From Fomitopsis serialis (lineage: Eukaryota > Basidiomycota > Agaricomycetes > Polyporales > Fomitopsidaceae): a stretch of 64,000 bases of DNA. Made by a program: the position numbers and the translations under genes. The notes beneath the pieces are model-generated. The model was given only the letters and a program-made list of their open reading frames with translations, did not search any database and had not been told where the DNA came from. Location of the stretch: assembly GCF_022376445.1 (NCBI RefSeq), contig NW_025955012.1:124001-188000 (forward strand), given 5' to 3'. Below are positions 1 through 12,458 of the stretch, in pieces (positions within the stretch are counted from its first letter, which is position 1; the number at the start of each line of letters is the position of its first letter).

Positions 1-473
1 TCTCAGCGCAAATACAACAACAGAGGCAGATCAAGCGCGTGTGCCTCACCTTCTCTTTGCTGGCGGCGGGGAGCTTTCTGACGCTTCTCCCTCGTCCGAG
101 CTTCCGTATTGAGTAAGTTCGCCGAGTCGCTGCATGGTTATGCCACTTCACACGGATGTGGCACACCTCTGACAACAAATACGAGTCGTCAGTAGCGCAG
201 CAGTACGTTGGAGGCGAACGCAACAACTTGAACTCGGAGTGCGCAAGCCTGACTCGGAATCTTGATCGATCTCGTGACCGTGTCTGCGACGCGTCCGCCG
301 TCCCGGTCCCGTCTGCTGCGCGGGCGCCTCGCTGAGGGTCACCTTGCGCACCCACGGTGGTCAGCTGCCGCATTCGACATCCCGAAGGTCATCTGCATCG
401 AAATAGTACATGATGCCTTGTACGTCTCCTCCTTGCCCTCATCTTTGACAGCGCATTCATCGACTGCGCAGGA
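1..473. other. Upstream region of the acyl-CoA ligase; no gene recognised
   Basis: No convincing coding sequence. Holds the presumed promoter and 5'UTR of the gene starting at 474. Confidence 0.5.
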
Positions 474-3172
474 ATGAGCGAAATTCTGGCCCCGGGTGGG
501 CCTCTGCCTGCAATCCCGGATGACTTGACGCTCGTGCAGTTCATGCTCGACTATCGGCATCCTGCGCGGCCCTCTGTTGCTCCGCCGAATGCCTGGTTGA
601 TTGAGGATGCGACGGGAAAGAGAGTCACTGTGGACGAGGTATGGTCGAGCCACCGTAATCAGCTACCTGCGAGAGCTCAACGTGCACTGCACCTTGACAG
701 GTACGCGATCGCGTACAGGCACTGGCCAACGCCTTTAAGCTCCGATGGGACATTGGTGCGCTCGAACGATACTTGTCTCGGGCTCTGCTCAACTGAGCTT
801 GCAGAGGATAATGACGTGATCTGCATATTCAGCCCGAATCACATTGGTATGGCTACAGATGCTACAGTGTGTTCGATGGTTGCTGAATAGCAATACCCCT
901 AGACTATCCAATAGCCATATGGTATGACCTCCATATGCTTGCTCATGGTAGACATTGATCGACGTCTCGCAGGGCGGCGCATCGATTAGGAGCCACACTA
1001 ACGTGAGTGCCTTGCTGTACTCGTAGTACCGGTGAATGACCGCCCAATAGCACGTCAAACCCCACTTTCACCGTGGAAGAGCTGAAGTACCAACTCACCA
1101 TGACCAAGGCTAAAGCGATCATTGTGCACCCCTCAAACCTGCTTGTTGCCCTGGAGGCTGCCCGTGCGGTAGGCATACCCGCTGAGCGCATCGTCCTCTT
1201 CGATGTATCCGGCATCGCGATCGGCTCGCAGTGGACGATCAACGAGTTCATCGGTGAAGGGGTGACTAAGCCGCTGAGCTTCGTGGAATGTCGGTTGAAG
1301 CCAGGCGAAGCGAGGACGAAGTTGGCATTCTTGAGCTTGTCGAGTGGGACGACGGGGAAGCCCAAGGTAAGTTTGGTTCTGAGGAACATATCGTCGAGCG
1401 CTTATGTATCCGTAGGCCGTCTGCATACCTCACATTTCTCCAATAGCAAATGTGATCATGATGGCGCATTCCGCCAATCTGCAGACGGCGCCTCTGGAGA
1501 GAAGGTCATATAGGCCTGGAGACGTTGGGATGGCTTGTACGTGATGTCAATTCAGTCTGCCTTCATGTATGATTGATGATTTGTGCAGTATTGCCTTTCT
1601 ACCGTGAGTTACACCTCCTTGAGTCGCGCTCACCAGCTAACGTGGAGTACGTCTGTAGATATATACGGTCTGGTGGTTGTGATGCACTTTGCAATCTTCT
1701 ACGGGGTATGATCAGACTCCTCTCCCCTAGCGCGGCAATCTAAGGATTGCTCGCAGATGTCGCTGGTCGTGATACCCATATTCAATCTCGTCGACATGCT
1801 GAAGAGTATAGAGCGCCATAGGATCAACTACATCCCGTAGGCTTAGCATCACCATCTCCACTGCCACCGGCTCACTATTCATAATAATCAGGGTAGTACC
1901 GCCAATCGTAGTCCTTCTATGCAAGGTAAGTCTCGCTGAAACATTCAGGACATGTGACCAACATATTTCCCGTCCAGCATCCGGACGTCTTGAAGTACGA
2001 TTTGAGCTCCCTCCGTGCCATGAAGAGTGGCGCTGCCCCGCTCTCCGCGGAGGTCGTCAAGCAACTCAGCGAACGCCTGCCTAAGATGAGCATCGGTCAG
2101 TCTTATGGTACGCAAAACTTGAAATACCCTCCCCGGTACTCTCGCTGGAATAAGGCTTATGTGCTGCCCTTAGGGATGACCGAGTCTTGCACTACGATCA
2201 CCTTCCCGCAGCTTGATATGCACATCGGTACCCCCGGAAGCGCTGGCAGGCTCCTTCCTGGCGTGCGCGCAAAGGTGATTGATCCTGATGGCAAGCTCCT
2301 GGGCTACGGTCAGACGGGACAGTTGGTGGTTTGGAGTCCGGCAAATGCTCTAAGATACTTAAACAACGACCAGGCGTGAGTGTAAATGTCATGAATGGTA
2401 CGATGTGCTCCGATTGACACTGATATGCTGCCACTAGCACAAAGGAGACGTTTGTAGACGGGTGAGCAGGATTGACAGGGGGATTACGTATACCGATGCT
2501 GAGAGGCCGCATAGCTGGATTTACACGGGCGACGAAGTCATTATCAACGAGCAGAAGGATATGTTCGTCGTCGACCGGATCAAGGTATGTGTCGTGTCTT
2601 GCCGCGGCTGTACATGCTCACCTGACTGCATCTACTCAATAGGAACTGTTGAAAGTCCGAGGTTTCCAAGGTCCGTCGTCTTTTCTCAACATTTCGCGCT
2701 GTTCTCACTCGTGGGCCTTCCGTTACAAACATACAGTCGCACCCGCAGAGCTCGAAGGTCATCTGCTCGGCCATCCCGATGTCACCGATGTCTGCGTCAT
2801 CGGTCTCCCAGACGAGTACAGCGGAGAAGTGCCCCTGGCCTTTATTGTTCCCACAACTGCTGCCGTTGCACGCATGAAGAAGGATGCCAAGGAAGAAGCA
2901 CGGATCAAGTTGTCTATCATGAAGGTGGGTTCCGCATGCCTTCAACGGTTTCCTCAAGTAGCCTATGTAGACTAAATGCCGTCCTCACTGTGTAGCACGT
3001 CGCCGACGCGAAAGTAAGCTACAAGCAGCTCGCTGGCGGTGTCGAGTTCATCGATGCCATACCGAAGAATCCGAGCGGGAAGCTGCTCCGTCGGTTCTTG
3101 CGTGAGCGAGCGAAGGAGATGCAGGCGGCTGGCAAGCTTTCACGACCTATCAGCTCGAAGGCCAGGTTGTAG
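474..3172 (+). CDS. 4-coumarate-CoA ligase-like acyl-CoA synthetase (ANL superfamily)
   Basis: An adenylate-forming enzyme that would activate a phenylpropanoid or other carboxylic acid to its CoA thioester using ATP. The gene is cut by many short introns; exons I could phase are 474-638, 701-755, 805-846, 903-921, 973-1002 and 1051-1366, with more down to the stop at 3172. Visible family motifs in order: IPDDLT and WLIEDATGK near the N-terminus, IFSPNH, the P-loop SLSSGTTGKPK, the spliced LGMTES motif (A5-like), YTGD (A7), VDRIKELLKVRGFQ (A8) and, near the end, the catalytic lysine in PKNPSGKLLRR (A10). The order and spacing fit fungal 4CL-like proteins of about 550-580 residues. The start at 474 gives the usual N-terminus. 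The protein ends in ARL, which fits the peroxisomal PTS1 consensus. Family is secure; substrate is not visible. Confidence 0.9.
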
Positions 3173-3623
3173 ACTTGCTGCGTGAGGCTAGGATGGTTTA
3201 GAAATGCTACTTACGAGAAGTAGATATGATACTGTAATGTTGCTACTCAGCCGAGTCAGTCTGCTTAGCTACATGAGCTTGTACCATGCCGCCCGACTTG
3301 GACACGAATCCTATTTTGATTTCCGACGTTCCCTGCGGATTTCGGTACTGCTTAGCCTTGTCTTAGCCCACGTAGGCCCTGCGTAGGCCCATGTGTATTG
3401 CTATTGTCAAAAATGACAACAGCCCATAAGAGGAAAGTCACCGTCAGAAACGTAATCGTCCGTCATTGTCATGTGAGGGCCATGTAACGCCCGCTCTCGC
3501 GGTGGCGGCGCCAGCACCCCTTCATTATCGACGACGACGACGACCACTTCACTTTCCAACGCTGCGCTATTTTACGACCCAGGAGTCTGAACCTCCCTAG
3601 TCCCTCCTTACTCTCCTCACCCA
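3173..3623. other. Intergenic region between ligase and RING gene
   Basis: No coding signal. Contains the ligase 3' end and a GGCGGCGCCAGCACC..GACGACGACGACGAC stretch shortly before the RING gene start; a promoter is presumed. Confidence 0.5.
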
Positions 3624-6600
3624 ATGGGTCAGTCTGTCTCAAGACATCGTCCGTCGCGCTCGCCTCCACCTGCCCGCGAAGATAACACGCCTCCCGAGCC
3701 TGGCAGTAGCAGGCCGTCACCAGCAGGCTCACGAACCGTATCTTCCACCAGCAAACGCTCTCGTAGATCTTCTCTTCGGCGCAGCCTCCTGGGGCTGGTC
3801 CCGCGTTCAGACTCGTCGACATCCGCACGCAGCAACACACCGCCGTCGAGTGCCGGGGGCAGTCAATCTCCCAAGAAACGATGGCGCTCATCGTTCGCAA
3901 GACGCAGCTCAAAGGCGCCTATACCCCCGCAGCTAGCAGAGTTGCGGCAGGAGGAGGTCCAAACAGAGGCTACAGTGGAGGTTGGTGGCAGTCAGGCTGA
4001 GGAGCTGAGCATGCCCGGTACGCATACCCACCCACCGATTCCTGACATCGTCATATCGGGCGAGCCTCCACCAGAGGCAGAGGCCGTCATTGCGCCCAAA
4101 GAGCACCAAGAAGTCGATGCCGATGTGAGAGAGTGGTTGGGCGAGCAGCAGGAGGAAGACACCTCGCGCGAGCCCGTCGCGCGTCCCGCTAGCGACAGCG
4201 CACCAGAGCCTACGCCTGCACTGGCTGCAGAACCAGAGACCCGCGTGGACGACGATGTAACTCCCGCGATTACGAACCCGCCTCCCGTGTCGACCGAGAC
4301 AAATCCGGACTCATTGCCAGAAGCCGAGGCGCCCCTGCAGCCGCCGCGCCAATTCCCGCCGCCTGGCACGTTAGTAGTCGTGCAAGGCGTTGTCAACACC
4401 ACCGATGTCCCCTCTGCGGATAGCACAGCTTCGTCATCTCGGCGACCATCACGTTCGACGACACCCCGTCCGCCGGCTGGTCTACAGGCTTCAGCAGGGC
4501 AACGACAGGCGGAATCTGCATCCTTGTCTACGGTTCGCGATGGCGAACGGTACGGTGGCAGGAACAGACTGTCCTCCTTCATCAATCGCTCGAGACCATC
4601 GTCAGGTTCTCGGGCGGTGGAACCCGCATCGTCAAATCGCAACTCAGCTGTCTCTTCGGATCTATCGTCGAGTGTCACCAGCCATGATATTGTCTCTGCG
4701 GAGGAATCATCGATCGCAGACGACCTAGATTCTGAGCAAGACGACAATGACATGCGTCCCAGGCCGTTATCCCAGGGCAGCATCGATGTACTTGGAACAC
4801 TACTCAGGTATGCCGGCAAGATAATACATTTTGGGAGTACCATTGTTGATATTTTATAATATAGCGTCGCGGCAGCCGCCACCGCCGCTTCCTTATTTTC
4901 TCCGGGCTTCGCTTTTCCTGGACCACACAACAGTAGCAGTAATCCGGACGGAGCACGGCCAATGTCGCCCACGCCAACAGCGGGCCTAGGGAACTTAGCG
5001 GGTTTGGGTTCTCTTGCCGGATTAGGGGTGGACCCATCTGGTACCAGTGCGGGCCAGGGCCAGGATGCTTCACAACCTCGGGACGGCCGCGATCGTATCC
5101 GGAACGTCTGGGAAAGTGTGCGAGATCGCCTAGGACTCCACCCTCGCGGTCAGTCTGACGGTACCAACCCAACTGAAGGTGACAACCCGAACGAGATCCG
5201 TATGCGCCCCGGCGACATGTTTGCGGAGATGGCGCGCGCACTCAATATCGGGCTAGGTCTCGGCGATGGGGGTGTTCCTGGATCACGCCAATCGGACGCA
5301 AATGCTGGAGGGGATGAATCGCCTGCGACAGGTGAAGGGGCTGGTGCTACAGATGGCTCCGCTAGCGATCGCGCTGAGCGACCCCCGCCGCCAGAAGACA
5401 GCTTTGAGCGTTTCTTGCTTAACCTTCAGGCGGATCTTCGAGTAGCGTTGTCTGACGATAGCGCTGGTCAGAGGGAGTCAAGAAGGGAGAGAACCAGCGT
5501 AGTCTCTACTGCTGCTTCCACATCAGCCCTCTCCGAGGACCACCAGCCTGTCGCTGGCCCTTCCAACCTTCGCCGGTCGACTGATTCCGCTCAGATGGCT
5601 GATGCAGAAACCCAAGCCACCGAGAGTCGTGGTGAAGACGATGCGGACCTTCCGCCACTCCAAGATGTGTCCGATTCCGACTCTGACGATGACGATGAGG
5701 GCGATGACGACGAGGACGAGGACGCTTCGCACGACAGTCACGCAGATCATCTGGAGGCACCCCGCTCACCGCGGACACCAACGCCAATACCTACTGGCGC
5801 GTTTCCCTTCGGACCTGACACCCGGCAAGCAGGTGAGGGTGAGCGGAGACCACCAGGCGTCAACCTATGGCGGTTATACCGTTTTGCGCCTATTCCAGCT
5901 TCTCATACAGTTGTACATGCGGCCAGCACGAGTACGACCACTACAAGCCCCTCTGCAGACGCCCAGGCCGCTCCTTCGCCTGAGGCACCTACCACAGCCG
6001 ACGAGCCCGAAGCTGCCTCCGCAGCTGAGACGGCACCCACTGCTGCAGAGAACGCAGAGGGCGACGCGGCTCCGTCAACACTACCTGCGACAGATCCGAA
6101 CGCGAACGTGGTGGTGCCTGTCATTGTGGTTGGCCTTCAGTCCGTCGACATGAACCGCAATAACGATACCGCACATGCACACGGCGACGCTGACGCTGCC
6201 CAGGCCCACGACGACGCACTCTCGTCGGAGAGTGATTCGCGTTCGTCAGGCGAGTGGCGGGATTCATCTACTCCCGGGGCAGGTGCTGGCCAGTCGCAAC
6301 CGCGTGGGAGGACGTGGCAGTCTCGTGCGGCCAGTGCACTCAGGGGCTTGAGGCCTGGACGCCGTTCGTCGAGGAATCGACAGAACAGGGACACGACGGG
6401 TGCGAGGACATTCTTGATTTATGTCATCGGAGGTGCGCATCCTCCGTTTACACCCAACACCCCCGCTGACTGTCCTACCTGTGTAGGTTATTACCCGCCA
6501 AATCACCACATGGTCACTGGCTCAGACAGCCTCGACTCCTATGAGGCGTTGTGGTACGTTTTGAGTGTCGTGGAATGGGCGAATCGCTAACCGTTTGTTA

Positions 6601-7027
6601 CAGGGAACTTGCCGAGCTGTTGGGCCAGGTGAAGCCCCCGGTCGCAACACGGGAAGACATCGACAACTCCGGCCTGCAGATCATCAAGTCCTCAGAGCTG
6701 TCACGCTATGAAGAGGAAGGCCGCGTTGCACACAATTGTGTTGAGCGGGTGAGTAATGCTCGATACGAACCTACGCTCATTGGTTGCTGATATTCCCGTC
6801 AGTGTCTCATCTGCCTCGAGGACTATGATCCGGAAGAAGATCTACGTCTCATGACTTGCAAACATGCCTACCACAAGGAGTGTGTTGATAAATGGCTGCA
6901 AGTTGGCCGGAACAATTGCCCTGCTTGTCGGACTAAGGTTCGTCGTACTGCGTACCGTCTTGATGAGCGGTCTATTGACACGCACCGACAGGGTGTCTCC
7001 ACTTCCGGCGATTCCCCATCCTCATAG
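3624..7027 (+). CDS. Large RING-H2 finger protein, putative E3 ubiquitin ligase
   Basis: Six exons (3624-4807, 4865-6432, 6487-6553, 6604-6748, 6803-6937, 6992-7027) join in frame to 1044 residues. The first 900 or so residues are disordered: Ser/Pro/Arg-rich N-terminus, Ala/Thr/Glu-rich middle, and an acidic run of Asp/Glu around positions 5680-5735. The only clear domain is a C-terminal RING-H2: CLIC, then CKHAYH with a following Cys, then CPAC, i.e. C-x2-C...C-x-H-x2-H-x2-C...C-x2-C, followed by only about a dozen residues. RING-H2 domains recruit E2 enzymes, so a ubiquitin ligase is the natural reading; target unknown. The N-terminus MGQSVS matches a candidate N-myristoylation signal (Gly2, Ser6), which would tether the protein to membranes. 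The length of the disordered part is the uncertain element, not the RING. Confidence 0.88.
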
Positions 7028-7523
7028 TTGTCTCGTCAGACGTCGAGGTGCATTTGTATCATAAAAGCAGCACATACTCATCGTCTCTCCTTCTCATTCC
7101 CAATGGACTATCTCTCAGAGGCCCCCGGTTCCGCATTCATTCGTCCGCCCCCGTCTGTAGTTTCGCGTCGATATCTGCTCTCATATGTAGCATCGTTCAC
7201 CCTCCCTGCTCCGTTCGACTGTTCCCGATCCGTCTTGCTGCTGACTGGCGTTGTCAAGTATAATATGCACGATTCCGAGATGGCATATACAGTTCGATTC
7301 TGCGTCAATACAAGTTACTGTACGTTATTATGTGATTGATTTCCTGCGCAAGGCAGATTTTTCGAGTGTTAGATGCGTATACCACAAGAATGTCGACAAG
7401 AACATGAACAGACCATGAGTATTGCGGCCGTGGGACAGAGGTAAGTATGGGCGTCTTTGTCCCAGTCCTACTTGCTTGACTTCAACAACGTTCACATAAG
7501 TACTTGAATCGGGTTTGCTAGAC
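7028..7523. other. Intergenic region before the carboxypeptidase
   Basis: No gene seen. Contains the 3'UTR of the RING gene and the presumed carboxypeptidase promoter. Confidence 0.5.
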
Positions 7524-9737
7524 ATGGCTCCTTGTCGGGCCTTATGGTCGTTCATTAGCTATGCTAGTCTAGTACTGGCAACGCAAGGACCATTCTCTGC
7601 GCCGCCCAGTACATTATCGCGATCAACAGTGGTGCCGGGTCGGGATCCTTGGTCTCTCCGAGTCCTCGATGCTGGCGCCTCGGCCCGGGACAGATACGAT
7701 GCGGGTCTCTTCACGCCACACGAAGACTTGGACACCCTTTCTGCTACTGAATATACGGTTCTTCACCACCCAGCCTTTCCTAATCACAGTGTAAGGATCA
7801 AGAAATCCGACTTCTGCGATGGCTCTGTCGGGTGAGGAGACGATTGATCTTGGTTCCACACTACGACGAGTACTGATGTGACTATGATCTAGTGCATACA
7901 CCGGATACATTGACATTCAGGCTCGACATCTGTTCTTCTATTTCTTTGAGAGCAGGGATGATCCAGACCAGGACGACGTGATCTTTTGGACAAACGGAGG
8001 ACCAGGATGTTCCTCCTCAACGGGATTGTTCATGGAACTCGGTACCTAAAGCGGGACTTCATGACAATTTCCTGACGCTCATGACAATGATATCTCAGGA
8101 CCTTGTAGGGTTACGAACCCAGAGAAGACGACATACAATCCTTACTCTTGGAATGAGAAGGCCAACATCTTCTTCATAGATCAACCCGTGGGCGTTGGAT
8201 TCTCATACGCAGAGTTCGGCGAGACAGTTGTGCGTGTACGCCACACGTCGACGATAACCTCGCTGATGACATTAGTCACTCGAATGGTAGGGTAACACGC
8301 CGGACGCTGCCAAAGATATTGCCGCGTTCGTGGTCATTTTCTTCGAGCACTTTAGCAAGTTCAAAGGAAGAGCATTCCACATGGCCGGTGAATCGTACGG
8401 GGTAATGCTGCGCAAGTCCCTCAACGAAGGAATCGACTCACATTCACCCTGCAGGGTCGATACATCCCCCTTTTTGCCTCGGAAATCTATGATCAGAATG
8501 CTAAGCTGGAAGCCGCTGGCATGACGCCTGTAAACCTCACGTCCGTAATGATAGGCAAGTAAACTCCTGCTACCACGATCTTGTTATTGAAGCGGTTATT
8601 AAGTATATCCCGTAGGCAATGGTTGCACTGACTGGTCGGGCATGACAGCCTCGTACTTTGATATGCAGTGCAGGCCCATGTCCCAACCACCAATCATGGA
8701 TATCAAGTAAGTGTATATTTACAGGCACGAATAACTCCCTTCACCTTCTCCAGTTCCTGTGTTCGGATGAAGCAGGCTGTATGTGTCCGTCTCAGCTCAC
8801 TTACGCTCAATCTGCTGATGTGATTGTCTCGCAGCTTCCACGCTGTCAGCAGATGGTGAAGGAATCGTGTTTGGATAGCTTTGACAGCATCAATTGCGGG
8901 GCGGCCAACAACTTCTGCAACGCAGAGCTGTATGAACCATTTTTCGCGACCGGTCGGTCATTATCATAGGCAGGGTGTGATTATCGACTGACGAAACCTC
9001 CAGGATACAATCCATACGACATAAGCAAGCTTTGGTATGTTGGCTGCGTTGTTAACCGATAGGTAAATTATGAAATCGTCTATGTAGCGACGGGACCATG
9101 GAAGACACTCTATGTTACCCTGTCACGAAGTACGCCGCGCTTCCTTGACCTGTTCGTGAGCTTACGGACATGTACAGAGCTATCAGCCAATACTTGGATA
9201 AGCCTGACATCCGATCGCTACTTGGTGTAGATCCGGCTGTCAGCGCCAACTTCTCCGGCTGCAACGACGACGTCGCCGATGCCTTCGACGCGTCCCTAGA
9301 CTATCTCTTCCCCACAGAGTTGTACTTATCCGCACTCTTGGAAAGAGACATCCGTGTCCTCATATACGTCGGGGCGAATGACTGGATGTGTAATTGGGTC
9401 CGTGGAACCGTTCCTCACGTTGCGCGATCACTGACTGGTTGAATGGAATGATACAGGTAGGGAACGATCGCATGACACTTGCGCTGGATTGGACCGGGAA
9501 GGAGCAGTTCTCCTCGCAGCCATTGACTCCGTGGAAAGTGGACGGCAAAGTCGCGGGCTTGACGAGGAGCGCAGGGCCGCTGACGTTCGTGACGATTGAC
9601 GGCGCCGGGCACATGGTACGGTACTCTGTTTCAATCACGGGGTCATGTTCTGAATTATGAGACATCAGGTCCCGTATGACAAACCTTTGCAATCACTGGA
9701 GTTGACCAGGCGATGGCTTGCTGGTCAGTTTCCATAG
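7524..9737 (+). CDS. Serine carboxypeptidase, S10 family (carboxypeptidase Y type)
   Basis: Thirteen exons join in frame to 517 residues: 7524-7831, 7893-8041, 8099-8229, 8291-8401, 8455-8554, 8616-8706, 8754-8778, 8835-8952, 9004-9034, 9088-9129, 9178-9397, 9457-9615, 9669-9737. The ATG at 7524 opens a hydrophobic signal peptide. S10 hallmarks are all present: [24 protein letters not shown], the nucleophile serine in GESYGGRYIP (made across an intron), the catalytic Asp in GANDWMCNW and the catalytic His in GAGHMVPYDKP. Several cysteines of the CPY pattern are in place. It would remove C-terminal residues from peptides in the vacuole or outside the cell. One intron (8555-8615) has a GC donor. 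All catalytic residues are intact. Confidence 0.93.
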
Positions 9738-10470
9738 CTTCGTCGAGCAAGCGGGTACTACGGACATCTCTCCGTATGAGCTGGTCGAACGACGGCATCT
9801 CAGGACTTGTTATTCGGTCCGAAGGGCTTCGTGGCAAGTGAGCAGCTTACGGAAGTTCCTACTCCGAGTCGGATGAGACTTTGCTATATTGCTAAGTACC
9901 TGTTCTTGAAACTTATTCGCAGAAGTGTCTGTCCCGGCTGCGTCATATGCTGTCTGTAAGCATGATGCATGGTCAGAGGTCCGTTCAGCGCCCTGCCAGT
10001 AGGCAGCAGTAGGCCCCCTTACATTGGAGCTGCTGCGACCTTCACCCCATTCACGTCACAATAGCAACTCGAAGTCACAGGAGGATACTTGCAATCATTT
10101 GTTTTCTGATCGGGTCCGCCCTCAGTGGCATTCGAACAAGAAGACAAATAAACAAGTCCTTCGAATTACGACCGTCACTTCGATGGCTGAAGTTGAACGT
10201 TGAAGTGAGCAATGTTTTGATACTGTCGAAATTTACACTGTATAGCATGCTCGCGTCAGTACTTCCTATCCGGCGCTAGTGTCCCGTTACAGCATCGGTA
10301 TCAACGACAATTCTACGCAATTGGATCCCCCCTTTGATCGTTTTCTGTACAGCGCAGCCACATCGAGCCCAATCGACACGTCGCAACGTCGCACGGTTGC
10401 AACCAATGCGGTCTGGGATGGTATAACATATGAATAATGTATCAGAACATGACTGCACTGCAAAGGCTTG
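9738..10470. other. Convergent intergenic region
   Basis: Lies between the 3' ends of the carboxypeptidase and the F-box gene. No coding or RNA signal recognised. Confidence 0.5.
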
Positions 10471-11919
10471 TCAGGGAGCGACTTCGAAAGACTGAAGAAG
10501 CCCGGGAACTATCCGCAAAACATCATCCTGGGCGAGAGTATTCAACTGCGAGCTGCCATCGTTCTCCCTGCGCTCTACACGGTACCAGTTGTACCGAGTC
10601 ATTGTGTATTTGTCAATCCGCGAGATCCCCCTGTCCATGGCGGCGTGACAGCGTATCCCGACGAGTTCGACAGTTCCAGCGCGTGCCACAATATTCTCAG
10701 CATGAGAGCGAAGCAAGGCGCGGGTGGCGGGAAAGTTGTGCGGAAGCTCGATGATGACCGCGCGAAGCTTCGACGACGCGACAGTCGATGCAAGATGCCG
10801 CTGGCGGGCCTCATGTTACAAACGTGGTGCAAAGGACATAGGTCGGAACTCACCAGTGTGTCATCCGTCCACGCAGCCACATCTGTGCGCAGATGCCACC
10901 AACGCAAGTCGCATGTCATCAGGTGGAGGACCCTGAGATGAATGAGATGCCCCGTTACCCACTCGACTATCTGGCGATTCAAGTCGACGAAGCAGGTCAA
11001 CGCTACGGGGGAGACGCAGCGGAGTGTCTCGAAATAGTCGGCGGGTTTATATGTCGACTCTTCGGGTACTAGTACATCGTCGAGGTTGACATCGAGCTCG
11101 AGTCGAGTCACGTAGCATCGTAGGAGGATCGGGTTCGTGGTCTGAACCAGATCCAATGTGGTCCACTCGGTGTGTGCCTCTCCAATGCCGAAGGGTGATG
11201 CCTGGGTGCGGAAAATGCGTGTACTGGGAAACACGCGGGAAATGAGTTCCCAGTGATCGCTCTTGAACCTTCCCTGCCCCACCACAAGCTCCCGGGCATG
11301 AGGGCAAACAGTGCGAGGCTCCACGTCCACCAGAACATCGAGAATGTTGGGATTGAGGGTCACCATAGTGAGACATCCTACCAAGTTCGACAGAACCGTG
11401 TCGGCTCCATCCAGGATAAGGCGGCTCGTGGGCCTATCTCACATCGTAACGACCGTGGCCGGCTCTTGATGCGAGAAAGTACTGCATCCATTCTGGAGAC
11501 ACGAAGTTGAACTCAATGGTTGTGAGCGACGAGGCGTCAGCGAACGCATCCGCAAGGGGAGGGCAGAAATAAAAGGCGTCATCGGTAGTGTCCAGGTGGA
11601 ATGCGCGCAGGTTGGTCGCATGGCGGATGACTTCCGCAAGGTGATTGAGGACGACGGGGTTCATACCGGCGGGCCACAAGGTGAGCGTTCTCATGTACCG
11701 GGCGCGGTGCGCAGAATTGGCGAGCATGTGATCGCAGAATAACATGCCATGGTAATGGTCCCGTTGTCGGTTTGGGTGGATGGAGATGTCGGACAGGAGC
11801 CGCCGCGTCGCGGGTTCGTGCAGTGCGCGGCACATAGTCGTCAGTGGGAGGGCATCCCGCGACTGGACGTAGGACATGATGGTTTCGAGGACATCGAAGT
11901 CGAGGGATTGAAGAGACAT
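10471..11919 (-). pseudogene. F-box protein gene with two frame disruptions
   Basis: Close paralogue of the F-box gene at 59941. Exon 1 spans 11919-10854, exon 2 10800-10471, with the intron at the same place as in the paralogue (after the DDTL / DATL residues). The N-terminus MSLQSLDFDVLETIMSYV is the F-box; the rest is the LRR-like C-terminal region. The frame is broken twice inside exon 1: after the FNFVS segment (about 11490) the paralogue-like residues LSRIKSRPRS continue in another frame, and near 11400 the frame changes again before the VGCLTMVTLNPN segment. Each change is equivalent to the loss of one base. From there the reading is open to the stop. Either a recent pseudogene or a normal gene carrying assembly errors; the near-complete similarity either side of the breaks favours recent damage or error. 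An intact protein would act as an SCF adaptor. Confidence 0.72.
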
Positions 11920-12458
11920 CTAATCCTGTGTGTTCAGAAACAAGGATGTACGTTGAGCCAGGATTCGTGCGTACCACAGCTATATACCCAGTCGGCCTCC
12001 ACTGACAAAGGCGGCGTAATGAATATTAGGATCGGAGCCGCACTTTGGCCGCACTGTCCCTTTTGATTAACTCGGGTCTTCAACGTTCTTCAACTGCTCT
12101 GAGTTGTACGATGCCGGGACGATTTGCAGCTTACCGAAGGAGGCTACTGTGAGTGGAATGCTGGATAGTCGACAGCAATTAGAAAAACTTTGACATGAAC
12201 TGACCGTGACAACCGTTCAAGCTCCCCTTCCTAATATGGCAACTAGAGCCTCTTGCCTCAATGACTCCGATCCATAAGTTATATAGGCTTGCCATCGCCA
12301 TCTCTGAAATACAAAGCAGTCGTCTAGCACCATATTCGTAACAACGCGCCAGGATTTCACCCTCAGTTGTGCTCGCGTGCACCTTGAAACGCAACTGTAA
12401 CTACTCATCCTAGCACGACGTTACAACCGTGACCATACCACACCATCCGCGCCGTCGC
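11920..12458. other. Upstream of broken F-box gene and downstream of copy A
   Basis: The part near 12000-12040 is the F-box upstream block also found before 59941. The part 12365-12458 (minus strand) is the 3' flank shared with copies B-D, including TTGTAACGT.GTGCTAGGAT and AGTTACA.TTGCGTTT. Confidence 0.6.

Noticed and set aside
3992..4972. 326-codon frame antisense to the RING gene
   Set aside because: Ser/Gly/Ala-rich mirror of the disordered region; no motif, and the plus-strand gene is supported by its RING and in-frame splicing.
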